Source: an uncultured candidate division WPS-2 bacterium | Lineage (GTDB): Bacteria; Vulcanimicrobiota; Vulcanimicrobiia; Vulcanimicrobiales; Vulcanimicrobiaceae | DNA: 64,000 nucleotides | Assembly: GCA_937927945.1 (NCBI GenBank) | Contig: CALEYW010000016.1 | Location: 1 to 64,000 of the forward strand | Direction of reading: 5' to 3' | Shown: positions 18,012 through 26,703 of the stretch, piece by piece | How positions within the stretch are numbered: the first letter of the stretch is position 1 | Layout: each line of letters opens with the position of its first letter | The notes under the pieces: model-generated | Databases searched by the model: none | Seen by the model: only the letters and a program-made list of their open reading frames with translations | What the model was told of the DNA's origin: nothing | Program-made: the position numbers and the translations under genes

Positions 18012-18902
18012 TCAAAACGATTTGTTAGGACAGGGACTGGCCTGCGAGATGTACGCGTCGGCGAGCACGATATCCCGATCCAGGGTCCAGGTCGTACCGT
18101 CGACTGGGCGCGCCGGCCGATATGCCTCGATCAGCGAAGCCTTCACGCCGAAGACCGCGTCGTCTTCGAGATACGGGTCGTCCGCGCTATAGATCGCCGT
18201 CGCGAGCGGGCGAAACCGCGGCGCGGAGACCTTCAGGTGCAAGTGGGCGGGCCGCATCGTATCGCGGTGCAACGAACGCAGCAGTTCACCGACCGGACCG
18301 TCCGCCGGAATCGAATAGCTGACCGGTTTGATAGCGAGGAACTCGAACGAGCCGTCCGCGGCGGTCCGAAGGTGACCGCGGTAGTCCGGTTCGCTGCGGT
18401 CCGCGTATTGAACGTCGTATGTGCCCTCGCCGTCGGTCTCCCACGACTCGACGAGCGCGCCTGCGACCGGCGTGCCGCGGAGGTCGAGCACGCGGCCGCG
18501 AATCCGCGCCGGCTCGCCTTTCCCGGACCGCGCGATCGACGCGCCCTGCGCGATCTCCGGCGCATCCTGCGTATAGAACGGTCCCAAGGCCGATGACTCG
18601 GTCGCGCCGCTCGGAAGATCCTCGTGCGCAACCGCGTCGACCGCCATGGTCACGCCCATCGTGTCGGAGAGGAGAATGAACTCCTGGCGGATCGCGTCGC
18701 ACTTCTGCCCGACCCGGGTGAGAAACTGTATTCCGGCCATCCACTCGGCGGGCGTGAGCCGCACCTCGCGAACGAACGCATGGAGGTGGCGGACCAGTGC
18801 GGTAACGATCTCACGCAGGCGCGGATCCGGGCAATCGTCCAAGGTGCGCAGGGCTTGTTCGGTGACGTCGCCGCGGTGACGCGCAGCCGTTTTGTCCATC
18901 AT
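18012..18902 (-). CDS. Intradiol ring-cleavage dioxygenase (catechol/hydroxyquinol 1,2-dioxygenase)
   Basis: 296 residues starting MMDKTAARHRGD. It opens catechol-type rings between the hydroxyls using Fe(III). The N-terminal helical dimerisation domain (LTPAEWMAGIQFLTRVGQ) is followed by the beta-sandwich with LGPFYTQDAPE, the ligand Tyr in the GEGTYDVQY region, SYSIPADGPVGELL with the second Tyr, and RPAHLHLKV giving the two His ligands. The N-terminal domain favours the hydroxyquinol or catechol enzyme over protocatechuate dioxygenase. The open frame extends to 18977, but those extra codons are derived from an nrdJ fragment. Confidence 0.88.
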   Translation of the reverse strand: MMDKTAARHRGDVTEQALRTLDDCPDPRLREIVTALVRHLHAFVREVRLTPAEWMAGIQFLTRVGQKCDAIRQEFILLSDTMGVTMAVDAVAHEDLPSGATESSALGPFYTQDAPEIAQGASIARSGKGEPARIRGRVLDLRGTPVAGALVESWETDGEGTYDVQYADRSEPDYRGHLRTAADGSFEFLAIKPVSYSIPADGPVGELLRSLHRDTMRPAHLHLKVSAPRFRPLATAIYSADDPYLEDDAVFGVKASLIEAYRPARPVDGTTWTLDRDIVLADAYISQASPCPNKSF

Positions 18903-18950
18903 GCGAAATAGGTCGAAGAGTAGCCCGGAACCTCTGGCTCGGCGCCAGGG

Positions 18951-19006
18951 CGTCGCCGCTGTAGCCCTGGCCTCCACTTCGCGCGCTTGGGCTGCGACGA
19001 TCTGGA
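18951..19006 (-). pseudogene. Fragment of an nrdJ 3' end
   Basis: This 56-base stretch matches nrdJ at 31139-31195 with about five differences, one of them a single-base gap, so roughly 90% identity. On the minus strand it reads IQIVAAQAREVEARA against [19 protein letters not shown] in NrdJ, then loses frame. Flanking bases show little further similarity. It is a broken copy of the codons just before the C-terminal cysteine tail of ribonucleotide reductase, lying directly upstream of the dioxygenase start. Confidence 0.75.
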
Positions 19007-19161
19007 TGATATTCGACGAACCTTTATTCTCGTGTCAGGTCGGATAGCACACCCGAGCGGCGACAACAGGGCGAAACCGTTCGGCAAGCGTGGCGCGTCT
19101 TGAGCGGACAAGCGTTTCGTGAACGAGACCCTTCACGCATGCGACCGATTGGAGCGACCAG

Positions 19162-20538
19162 GTGTCCTCACCAATCAACGACCCCTCGGTCGGTCTGAGG
19201 GCAGAGATCGCGACGCCGAATCACGCAGATTCAGAGCTGGCGCGTCGCGTGGTGCCCGTTTGGCGGATCCGCGATTTTCACGATGACGATCTCGACGGAG
19301 CGATTCGTCTCCTCGAGGAGTCGCGCGACACCGACGCGCAACCCGTCGTTTCGCTGGATGAGATCGTCGCCGCCGTACGCAGCGGTCAGCCCGCGCTGGT
19401 TGCGCAGGTGGGCCGCGAGCTCGTGGCGACCGTCGTCAGCACCATCACCGGCGAACGCGCGTGGATCTTGCGGCTGGCGATCGCCGCGGGATGGCGGAAG
19501 CGCGGCCTCGGCACCGCGCTCCTCACGCACTTGGAGCGCCGTCTGGTCAGTCACGGCGTGCGCCGAATCTCTGCTCTCCTTCCATCCGGTGAGGTTGGAA
19601 CGGCTGCCTTCACCAACACCGGGTTCATTGCACGCGACGGCGTCGTGCTGTTCGAGCGGGTCGCACCGCTGGCACCGGCGGAGATCAGCCTGCTCGAGCG
19701 CCTCGGCGGCCAGGTGCTCCATCCTGGCCGGTGGACGGACGTGGCGGGGATGGACCGCGAGAAGCAGCTGATCGAGAGCCGAGTCGTGCTCCCCTTGGAA
19801 CGCTCGGAGGAAGCCGACCGCTTCGGGGTAAGCCCGCCGCGCGCGATCGTGTTGTTCGGCCCGCCCGGCACGGGAAAAACGACCTTCGCCAAAGCCATCG
19901 CCTCGCGGCTGGGCTGGCCGTTCGTCGAGATTTTCCCCTCACGGCTGGCAGCCGACTCGGCCGGCGGTCTCGCTGCAGCGCTGCGCGAGACCTTCGCCCA
20001 GCTGGAGAACCTCGAGCGTGTCGTCCTCTTCATCGATGAGGTCGAGGAGATCGCCCCGGCGCGCGAAGGGCAAATGTTCTCGCCCGTGCACGCCGTCACG
20101 AACGAATTGCTCAAGCTGTTGCCGGTCTTTCGCGAACGCGATCAGCGTCTGCTCGTAAGCGCCACGAATTCCGTCCGCTCACTGGACGCAGCGTTCCTGC
20201 GGCCGGGACGCTTCGACTATGTCTTGCCGGTCGGCCCGCCCGATACGGTCGCGCGTCGCACGATGTGGAGCCGCTTCGTTCCGCCGGCGGCCGCGGACGT
20301 GGATTTGGATGCGATGGTCACCGCCAGCGAATTGTTCACCCCGGCCGACATCGAGTTCGCCGCCCGCAAAGCGGCACAGGCCGCTTTCGAACGGTTCGTC
20401 AACCCCGTCGCCGACGGAGTCGAAGCGGCGCTCACGACGCAGGATTACTTGGAAGCCATCACCAGGACGCGTCCCACGCTGACGCCGGCGATGGTCGACG
20501 CGTTCGACGCGGACATCGAGAGCTTCGCGCGGCTCTGA
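19162..20538 (+). CDS. GNAT acetyltransferase-AAA+ ATPase fusion protein
   Basis: 458 residues from a GTG. Residues about 33-168 form a GNAT domain: WRIRDFHDDDLDGAIRLLEES, the acetyl-CoA loop AAGWRKRGLGTALL (about 109-122) and AAFTNTGFIARDGVVLF. Residues about 185-458 are an AAA+ module of the FtsH/VCP class: WTDVAGMDREKQLIE, Walker A GPPGTGKTT (233-241), Walker B LFIDEVEE (D292, E293), sensor SATNSV, arginine-finger region LRPGRFDYVLPVGPP and FTPADIEFAARKAA. This resembles a substrate remodeller carrying an acetyltransferase. No protease or membrane segment is present. Neighbours give no function. Confidence 0.85.
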   Translation: MSSPINDPSVGLRAEIATPNHADSELARRVVPVWRIRDFHDDDLDGAIRLLEESRDTDAQPVVSLDEIVAAVRSGQPALVAQVGRELVATVVSTITGERAWILRLAIAAGWRKRGLGTALLTHLERRLVSHGVRRISALLPSGEVGTAAFTNTGFIARDGVVLFERVAPLAPAEISLLERLGGQVLHPGRWTDVAGMDREKQLIESRVVLPLERSEEADRFGVSPPRAIVLFGPPGTGKTTFAKAIASRLGWPFVEIFPSRLAADSAGGLAAALRETFAQLENLERVVLFIDEVEEIAPAREGQMFSPVHAVTNELLKLLPVFRERDQRLLVSATNSVRSLDAAFLRPGRFDYVLPVGPPDTVARRTMWSRFVPPAAADVDLDAMVTASELFTPADIEFAARKAAQAAFERFVNPVADGVEAALTTQDYLEAITRTRPTLTPAMVDAFDADIESFARL

Positions 20539-20782
20539 CTCTGTGGCGGGCCTTCCGCAGGGTAGGCGATCCATGACCAGCGGTCCAGGCCGCCGTTGCC
20601 GTCATTTACCGGATACTTGGAGCTTCCCGGCTTGCCGGGACCCGTTGCAAACGCAGCGAGCTGTTCGGCATACGCATCGAAAACCAGATCGGCAGCTGCT
20701 TCGTCGCTGCCGAGACTCACAATAGAAAAGAAGCAACGCGTAGCTCGCTACTCCATCGGCCGCCGGGGCACCGATAGTTAGT
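20539..20782. other. Intergenic stretch, no supported gene
   Basis: Between the GNAT-AAA+ stop and the oxidase remnant no gene can be supported. A minus-strand frame (20445-20720) has a protein-like run, KPGSSKYPVNDGNGGLDRW, but it overlaps the end of the upstream gene and has no recognised family or start signal. It may be another remnant. Confidence 0.4.
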
Positions 20783-21143
20783 GCGGATTCGAACTTGCAT
20801 TTTAACGGCATGGTGTCCGCGCCGCAAGTGCCAGGCGACGAAGTCATCCAGACCAAGCAACCGGCGAAAAATCGTCCGATTACAGCGTCGCGATCAACCC
20901 GATCAGCCGCGCGGGCTCTATTGGTATCACACGCATGTCCACCGCCTACCGACGTGGCAAGTCGACAACGGCAGCGGCAACGGGGTGCCGATCCCCACGC
21001 CGCACTGGCAGGACAACGTCGACGTGCCCCCTCAAGGGCGCCGCCGTCCGCGGAGCGATCCATCCTGGGACGATTCGTGTGCTCACCTCGAAAGCACCGC
21101 TGCCGGTAACACCGCATTCGCGCTCCGCTTACCGCTCCTCTGA
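20783..21143 (+). pseudogene. Multicopper oxidase remnant
   Basis: Three short pieces in different frames match multicopper oxidases. NLHFNGMVSAPQVPGDEV (20792 onward, frame 2) is the first copper-binding motif with its second His changed to Asn. GLYWYHTHVH (about 20910) is the second His motif. NGVPIPTPHWQDNVDVPP resembles the approach to the C-terminal copper site. The central domains are missing and the frame shifts at least once. Nothing indicates a functional product. Confidence 0.72.
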
Positions 21144-21258
21144 GCCCGCTTACCGCGATGTCGAATGTTCCCTGAATGCGCTCGAGGGTCGCGATATACG
21201 AAAGTATAACGCGGTGCGTTTCGGCACTCGAAAACCGTGCAGATCGAAACATTAGCCC

Positions 21259-21287
21259 TTGAGATAGTCCTCGAGCGAAGCGATACT
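21259..21287 (+). promoter_or_regulatory. Possible catalase promoter
   Basis: TTGAGA (21259-21264), a 17-base spacer and GATACT (21282-21287) give an acceptable sigma-70-type match about 115 bases before the catalase start. No OxyR- or Fur-like site was recognised in the 258 bases between the oxidase remnant and catalase. Confidence 0.35.
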
Positions 21288-21401
21288 GACGCACGGACCT
21301 TCGCCGAGTTGAAGGCGTCCGAGACCAAATGCCCCCGCGCAGGCGCGCTATGGCACTTTTCGCGCGGACGTATGCTTCCCTGAGAATCCGAGGAACCGAC
21401 A

Positions 21402-22859
21402 TTGTCATCGACCAAGAAGTTCACGAACGCGACCGGCGCGCCGGTTGCCGATAACACCAACATCCTGACGGCCGGCCCGCGCGGCCCGGCGCTGCTGCAG
21501 GACATCTGGCTCATCGAGAAGCTCGCGCATTTCGACCGCGAGGTGATTCCGGAGCGGCGGATGCACGCGAAGGGCTGGGGCGCGCACGGCACCTTCACGG
21601 TGACGCAGGACATCACGCGCTACACCCACGCGAAGCTCTTCAGCGAAGTCGGCAAGAAGACGCCGGTCTTTCAGCGGTTCTCGACGGTCGCCGGCGAGCG
21701 CGGCGCGGCCGACGCGGAACGCGACATCCGCGGTTGGGCCCTAAAGTTCTATACCGAGGAAGGCAACTGGGACATCGTCGGCAACAACACGCCGGTGTTT
21801 TTCTTCCGCGACCCGCTGCGGTTCTCGGACCTGAACCACGCGATCAAGCGGGATCCGCGCACCGGACTGCGCAGCGCCGAGAACAACTGGGATTTCTGGA
21901 GCCTCCTGCCCGAGGCGCTCCACCAGGTGACAGTGGTGATGTCCGACCGCGGCATCCCCAAGAGCTTCCGCCACATGCACGGCTTCGGCAGCCATACCTT
22001 CTCGATGCGCAACGCCAAGAACGAGCGGACCTGGGTGAAGTTCCACTTCCGCACGCAGCAGGGGATCGAGAACCTCACCGACGCCGAAGCGGCCAGCCTC
22101 GTCGCCGAAGATCGCGAAAGCCACGGGCGCGACTTGTTGAACGCGATCGAGGCGGGCGACTTCCCGCGCTGGACGCTGTTCATCCAGGTGATGAGCGAGG
22201 CGCAGGCGCGCACGCACAAGCACAATCCGTTCGACGTCACGAAGGTGTGGCCGAAGGCCGACTACCCGCTGATCGAAGTGGGCGTGTTGGAGCTGAACCG
22301 CTACCCGGAGAACTACTTCGCCGAGGTGGAGCAGGCCGCGTTCTCACCGGCGAACATCGTCCCCGGGATCGGGTTCTCGCCCGACAAGATGCTCCAGGGA
22401 CGGCTGTTCTCGTACGGCGACACGCAGCGCTATCGGCTCGGCATAAACTTCAACCACATCCCCGTCAACGCGCCGGTGTGCCCGTTCCAGAGCTACCATC
22501 GCGACGGCAAGATGCGGACCGACGGCAACCTGGGCGGGACGGTCAGCTATAACCCCAACAGCGCGGGGCTCTGGGACAACCAGCCGGAGTACGCCGATCC
22601 GGCGTTCGCGCTCGAAGGGGACGCAGCGCATTGGGACCACCGCGTCGCCGACGATCATTGGGAGCAGCCGGGAGACCTCTTCCGTATGATGACGCCGGCG
22701 CAGCAGCAGGCGCTCTTCGAGAACACCGCGCGTGCGATGGGCGATGCGAGCGAGCACGTGAAGCAGCGGCACATCGCCAACTGCCGCCGGGCGGATCCTC
22801 AATACGGCGCCGGCGTCGCGCGGGCTCTCGGGCTCGCGGAAGCCGTGCTGGCGCGCTGA
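21402..22859 (+). CDS. katA: Catalase (haem, small-subunit clade)
   Basis: 485 residues from a TTG with AGGAA seven bases upstream. It dismutates hydrogen peroxide. The distal His is H62 in [36 protein letters not shown] sequence and [11 protein letters not shown] give the distal Asn, and the proximal haem Tyr is Y338 in [14 protein letters not shown]. Length matches clade 3 catalases, which bind NADPH. It stands alone, with an HD-domain gene about 100 bases downstream. Confidence 0.96.
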   Translation: MSSTKKFTNATGAPVADNTNILTAGPRGPALLQDIWLIEKLAHFDREVIPERRMHAKGWGAHGTFTVTQDITRYTHAKLFSEVGKKTPVFQRFSTVAGERGAADAERDIRGWALKFYTEEGNWDIVGNNTPVFFFRDPLRFSDLNHAIKRDPRTGLRSAENNWDFWSLLPEALHQVTVVMSDRGIPKSFRHMHGFGSHTFSMRNAKNERTWVKFHFRTQQGIENLTDAEAASLVAEDRESHGRDLLNAIEAGDFPRWTLFIQVMSEAQARTHKHNPFDVTKVWPKADYPLIEVGVLELNRYPENYFAEVEQAAFSPANIVPGIGFSPDKMLQGRLFSYGDTQRYRLGINFNHIPVNAPVCPFQSYHRDGKMRTDGNLGGTVSYNPNSAGLWDNQPEYADPAFALEGDAAHWDHRVADDHWEQPGDLFRMMTPAQQQALFENTARAMGDASEHVKQRHIANCRRADPQYGAGVARALGLAEAVLAR

Positions 22860-22955
22860 GTTCTTCGCTCGAGGGCGAGGCCGCGGTCGAGCGCTGCGGC
22901 TTCGCCGACGACACCTCACGTCTTGACGCTCGGCAACGAGCGCACGAAAGGCATC

Positions 22956-23609
22956 ATGTCCCCGACCAGCACCGCCAGCGCCGTCGCCGGCATCATCATT
23001 CCCGATAGCCGTCTCGCAAAGGAGGCCGCGGAGATCCTCCGCGCCGACGGCAACGATCTGCTCTGGAACCACTCGCACCGCGTCTACCTCTTCGGCGCGC
23101 TCCTCGCCGAGCGCGCGGGGAAGCGGTACGATCCCGAGCTCTCGTACATCGCCGCCCTCTTCCACGACCTCGGCCTCGTCCACAAGTACAGCACGCAGAC
23201 CGAGCGGTTCGAGGTCGACGGTGCGAACGCGGCGCGGCAGTTCCTCGAGCAGCACGGGATCGCACAGGACGCGATCGAGGTCGTCTGGGACGCGATCGCG
23301 CTCCACACGACGCTCGGGATCACGAAGTTCAAGAAAGCCGAAGTCGATCTGATCTTCAACGGCGTCGGGCTCGACGTCATGGGCGATCTTTACGACACGC
23401 TCTCCGATGCGACACGCCAGGAGATCGTCGCTTCATTCCCGCGCGACGGCTTCAAGTCGAAGATCGTCCCCGCGTTCTTCGAGGGCTTCAAGCACAAGCC
23501 GCAGACGACGTTCGGAAACATCAAGGCCGATGTCGTCGAACGTCTCCAACCCGGTTACAAGAGCCCAAACTTCGTCGATCTCATCGCCGCTTCGCCCTGG
23601 GCCGAGTAG
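22956..23609 (+). CDS. HD-domain protein (cyanamide hydratase-like)
   Basis: 217 residues from an ATG with AAAGG upstream; a TTG at 22923 is a weaker alternative. The HD metal site is visible: H41 in NHSHRVYLFG, H70-D71 in ALFHDLGLVHKYS, and a downstream IALHTTLG. The arrangement resembles the cyanamide hydratase-like HD hydrolases, a family that acts on small nitriles or nucleotides. The true substrate is unknown. No operon partner is obvious. Confidence 0.82.
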   Translation: MSPTSTASAVAGIIIPDSRLAKEAAEILRADGNDLLWNHSHRVYLFGALLAERAGKRYDPELSYIAALFHDLGLVHKYSTQTERFEVDGANAARQFLEQHGIAQDAIEVVWDAIALHTTLGITKFKKAEVDLIFNGVGLDVMGDLYDTLSDATRQEIVASFPRDGFKSKIVPAFFEGFKHKPQTTFGNIKADVVERLQPGYKSPNFVDLIAASPWAE

Positions 23610-23869
23610 ACCGGAAGAAGAAAATCACAACGTTCGTAGACGAGGCTGAACCGCGCCGTGTATGCGTACGCGTGCAGCTTCGCCTACGAGAACGACTTGC
23701 TCGGTATGCCGATAGGCGAGCCCTACGTCGCCTGCGATTGAAGCTACCGATTCCACGGTCGTTATGGATGGTAACGAAATTGCCACGGACGGAGGTTCGC
23801 TTCCATACCGCGGATGGCAGGCACGCCTTATGTCTCCCTGCAACATTAGTAACAAAGCGAGCAGCGATT

Positions 23870-23885
23870 CCAAGCTGACGCTTGG
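23870..23885 (+). promoter_or_regulatory. Hairpin abutting the start of the MEDS kinase gene
   Basis: CCAAGC-TGAC-GCTTGG is a perfect six-base-pair stem with a four-base loop. It ends three bases before the ATG at 23889 and contains the only purine-rich ribosome-site candidate (TTGGGAG). Folding would hide the translation start. The remaining 260 bases back to 23610 show no supported gene. Confidence 0.4.
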
Positions 23886-23888
23886 GAG

Positions 23889-23978
23889 ATGACCGCGATG
23901 GCAACAGAGACGCGGGACATGAACGCGATGGCGACCGAGACGCGGGAGATGACCGCGATGGCGCGCGAGACGCGGAAG
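23889..23978 (+). repeat. Three tandem 30-bp repeats at the 5' end of the MEDS kinase gene
   Basis: Units 23889-23918, 23919-23948 and 23949-23978 encode M-T/N-AMA-T/R-ETR-D/E/K three times, each starting with ATG. The unit length is a multiple of three, so copy-number changes keep the frame. Each unit also offers further in-frame ATG codons, so the true start is ambiguous. Confidence 0.9.
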
Positions 23979-25373
23979 AGCGGAATCGACGTCGTTGGCG
24001 ACATACCATGGGGCAGCCACTTCTGTTTCTTCTACGACACGAAAGAAGATCTCGTCGACACGTTGATCTCATACTGCAAGGCTGGATTGGAAAATGACGA
24101 GTTCTGCCTTTGGATTGTTGCCGAGCCCTTAACGATTGAAGAAGCGATAGACGCGCTGAAAGACGCGGTTCCGAACATCGATCGATACCTGGCAGATTCC
24201 AGTATAGAGATTGTGCCGGCGTGCGACTGGTATTTCCAGGGCGGCACCTTTGATCTCAAGAGAGTGACTGACGGCTGGCACGAGAAACTCGCTCGCGCAT
24301 CGGCCAGAGGTTACGCCGGCGTGAGAGTGACCGGGGATACGGCCTGGATAGAAAAGAAAGACTGGAAAGACTTCTGCGAATATGAAGAGGGTCTCAACGA
24401 GGCTGTTGCCAATCAGCGCCTGGCGGTGTTGTGCACGTACCCGCTTGCAGCGTGCGGAGCTGTTGAAATCCTCGATGTGGTGCGTACACACCAGTTCGCT
24501 CTAGCAAGGCGACACAAGAGTTGGGACGTTATCGAAACCGCCGGGCATAAGCAAGCCAAGGCCGAAATCAAGCGGCTCAATGAGGAGCTCGAACAACGCG
24601 TTGCGGAACGGACCAGCCAACTGATGCTGGCGTCGGAAGCGTTGCGCGAGGCGCAGACGGAGCTCGCGCACGTCAATCGCGTCACGATGATGGGGCAGCT
24701 GGCGGCCTCGATTGCCCATGAAATCAACCAGCCGGTCGCGGCCGCGGTGACCAATGCCCATGCGGCGTTGCGTTGGCTTGACGCCCAACCGCCCGATCTC
24801 GGCGAGACCCGGCACGCGGTTGCCGGTATCATCAAGGACGGTTATCGAGTCGCCGAAATCATCAATCGGATTCGCGGCCTCATCAAGGGGGTGCCTTCGC
24901 GGAATGATCGGTTGGACATCAACGAACCGATCCTCGAAGTCATCGCCCTGACGCACAGCGAGGTTCAGCGAAATGGTGTCTCGCTGCAGACAAGACTCGC
25001 GGACGGTTTGCCGCTCGTTCAAGGCGATCGAATCCAATTGCAACAAGTGATACTCAACCTAATCGTCAACGCCGTCGAAGCGATGAGCGGTGCCAGGGAC
25101 GGCGCGCGTGAGTTAATGATCAGCACTGGGAAAGATGCGTCGAATGCCGTGCTCGTCGCCGTGCGCGATTCAGGCTCGGGCCTAGATCCGAAGGGGCTGG
25201 ATCGCCTCTTCGACGCATTTTACACGACCAAGTGCAGTGGCATGGGCATGGGACTATCGATCTGCCGTTCGATCATCGAAGCTCACGGGGGACGTGTATG
25301 GGCTACTGCAAACGTACCCCAAGGTGCCATCTTTACGTTCACCTTGCCTGTAGATGAGAATTGTACAACGTGA
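23889..25373 (+). CDS. MEDS-domain sensor histidine kinase
   Basis: 494 residues. After three N-terminal decapeptide repeats (residues 1-30), a MEDS sensory domain spans about 35-210 (IPWGSHFCFFYDTKEDLVD, DWYFQGGTFD, VRVTGDTAWIEK, LCTYPL). A coiled coil (KAEIKRLNEELEQRVAERTSQL) leads to HisKA with H277 in SIAHEINQP, and HATPase motifs QQVILNLIVNAVEAM, DSGSGLDPK, and GMGMGLSICRSII. MEDS domains occur in regulators of one-carbon and hydrocarbon metabolism. The kinase core is FixL-like and similar to that at 47719-49593. No response regulator is adjacent, so it is an orphan kinase. Confidence 0.92.
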   Translation: MTAMATETRDMNAMATETREMTAMARETRKSGIDVVGDIPWGSHFCFFYDTKEDLVDTLISYCKAGLENDEFCLWIVAEPLTIEEAIDALKDAVPNIDRYLADSSIEIVPACDWYFQGGTFDLKRVTDGWHEKLARASARGYAGVRVTGDTAWIEKKDWKDFCEYEEGLNEAVANQRLAVLCTYPLAACGAVEILDVVRTHQFALARRHKSWDVIETAGHKQAKAEIKRLNEELEQRVAERTSQLMLASEALREAQTELAHVNRVTMMGQLAASIAHEINQPVAAAVTNAHAALRWLDAQPPDLGETRHAVAGIIKDGYRVAEIINRIRGLIKGVPSRNDRLDINEPILEVIALTHSEVQRNGVSLQTRLADGLPLVQGDRIQLQQVILNLIVNAVEAMSGARDGARELMISTGKDASNAVLVAVRDSGSGLDPKGLDRLFDAFYTTKCSGMGMGLSICRSIIEAHGGRVWATANVPQGAIFTFTLPVDENCTT

Positions 25374-25395
25374 AGGTACGCTAAGAGCGTCGCCC

Positions 25396-26166
25396 TCACG
25401 GCGTCTGCGTAGCGGCGATCTCCTGTACGATGCGTTTCGTCGCATCGTCGGCCGGGGTGTAGAATTGAACGAGATACACCCCGGATTCCGGCGGTGCCAA
25501 CGTCGACGTATTGAAGGTTAGGACGCTATCCGCGTGGCCGATCTGGACCGTCGCCTCCGGCTCGTGCATCCAATCCGTTACGCCGTCGTCGGCGGCCCAC
25601 CATGCCGTGAACTCGGGGCCAGGCCGGAGCTCTTCGATCAGCTCGATAACGAGTTCCGGCTCAAGCGAGAACTGCCACCGCAACGCGGCGATTGCGCGCC
25701 GCGCTGCGGCGCTCCAATCGTGCCAGACGTGACGGCGCGAGGGATCGTTGAAGATCCGCCAGATTCCGTTGCGCTCCCAGCGCGACGATGACGCTGAGTA
25801 GTCGAAAAGGATCGCGAACAGATGGTTCCAAGCCAGCGCATCACGACAGCGGTTCCAGACCACCGCTGGGACGCTGTGCAAATCGTTCAGGATGAACTGC
25901 ACGCTCGCAGGCGGCAGCCGGTGACGTGCGTCGTCGTGCTCGATCGGGACCCGAGCAAGCGCGGCGAGGTAGCGCCGTTCGTCCACGCTGAGGTGTAGCG
26001 CCCGAGCGACGCTCGAGAGGGCGTGCGCGGAGATGTGATCGTTGCGTCCCAGCTCGAAGAGCGTGTACCAGTTGACGCTGAGGCCGGCGAGCATGGCGAC
26101 TTCTTCGCGGCGCAAACCGCCGGTTCGGCGTCGCCGCCCTGCCGTGGCGGCGGACGCCGTAGTCAA
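25396..26166 (-). CDS. HTH transcriptional regulator with MmyB-like ligand domain
   Basis: 256 residues from a TTG. An XRE-type helix-turn-helix (RREEVAMLAGLSVNWYTLFELGR) is followed by the MmyB-like ligand-binding domain (VVWNRCRDALAWNHLFAILF, VYLVQFYTPADD). Relatives carry about 20 more residues before the GLRREEVA motif, so this one begins short. AAGGAG at 26188-26193 is too far from the TTG but well placed for a five-codon frame (MTFIP) whose TGA overlaps the TTG. It is divergent from the binding-protein remnant at 26170, whose expression it may once have controlled. Confidence 0.85.
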   Translation of the reverse strand: MTTASAATAGRRRRTGGLRREEVAMLAGLSVNWYTLFELGRNDHISAHALSSVARALHLSVDERRYLAALARVPIEHDDARHRLPPASVQFILNDLHSVPAVVWNRCRDALAWNHLFAILFDYSASSSRWERNGIWRIFNDPSRRHVWHDWSAAARRAIAALRWQFSLEPELVIELIEELRPGPEFTAWWAADDGVTDWMHEPEATVQIGHADSVLTFNTSTLAPPESGVYLVQFYTPADDATKRIVQEIAATQTP

Positions 26167-26169
26167 GGA

Positions 26170-26703
26170 ATGAACGTCATGACACTCCTTTCTGCATCCT
26201 GCTCGCGTGGCCGTTTTCTCCGCGCTTCACTAGGCGCAGCGAGCTCCGCTGCGCTCGCGGCTTCGATGCCGTCGGTTGCCTCGGCGAATCCGCGACCGCT
26301 CCGCATCGGGCACGTTCCTTCCATGCTGTTCGCGCCGCTCTACGTCGCGGTCGAGCGCGGCTACTTCACCAGCGCCGGCTTTGTGCCGGACCTCACGCCG
26401 ATCGGGCAGGCCAAGACGCGATGGCGCTCCTTGCGACGGGGCAGCTCGATCTCGTCGCAGCGGGCCTCTCCGCCGCGTTCTTCAACGCGGTCCAGCGCGG
26501 CCTCGACGTGCGATACGTCGCCTCGACGGCCTATCAGCCCAGGACGGGACACCCGTCGGCGATCTTCGTTCGCGAGGACTTGTACGCGTCAGGTCAGCTC
26601 CGATCGCTCAAGGACCTTCGCGGTCGCACCGTCGCTTGGAACGGTGGTTTGGGTGCAGCCTCTACGTACTGCGTTGAACGTATCTTGCGATCTGCCGGAC
26701 TCG
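26170..26703 (+). pseudogene. ABC substrate-binding protein (NMT1/THI5-like), N-terminal remnant
   Basis: A Sec signal (RFLRASLGAASSAALAASM) and the first lobe of an NMT1-like binding protein are readable: RIGHVPSMLFAPLYVAVERG and FTSAGFVPDLTPIG. After a one-base frameshift near 26405 it continues with AMALLATGQLDLVAAGLS and LKDLRGRTVAWNGG up to CVERILRSAGL. The sequence then changes abruptly to MFS transporter codons at about 26704. The remainder of the binding protein is missing apart from a C-terminal piece at 28185-28336. Confidence 0.85.
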
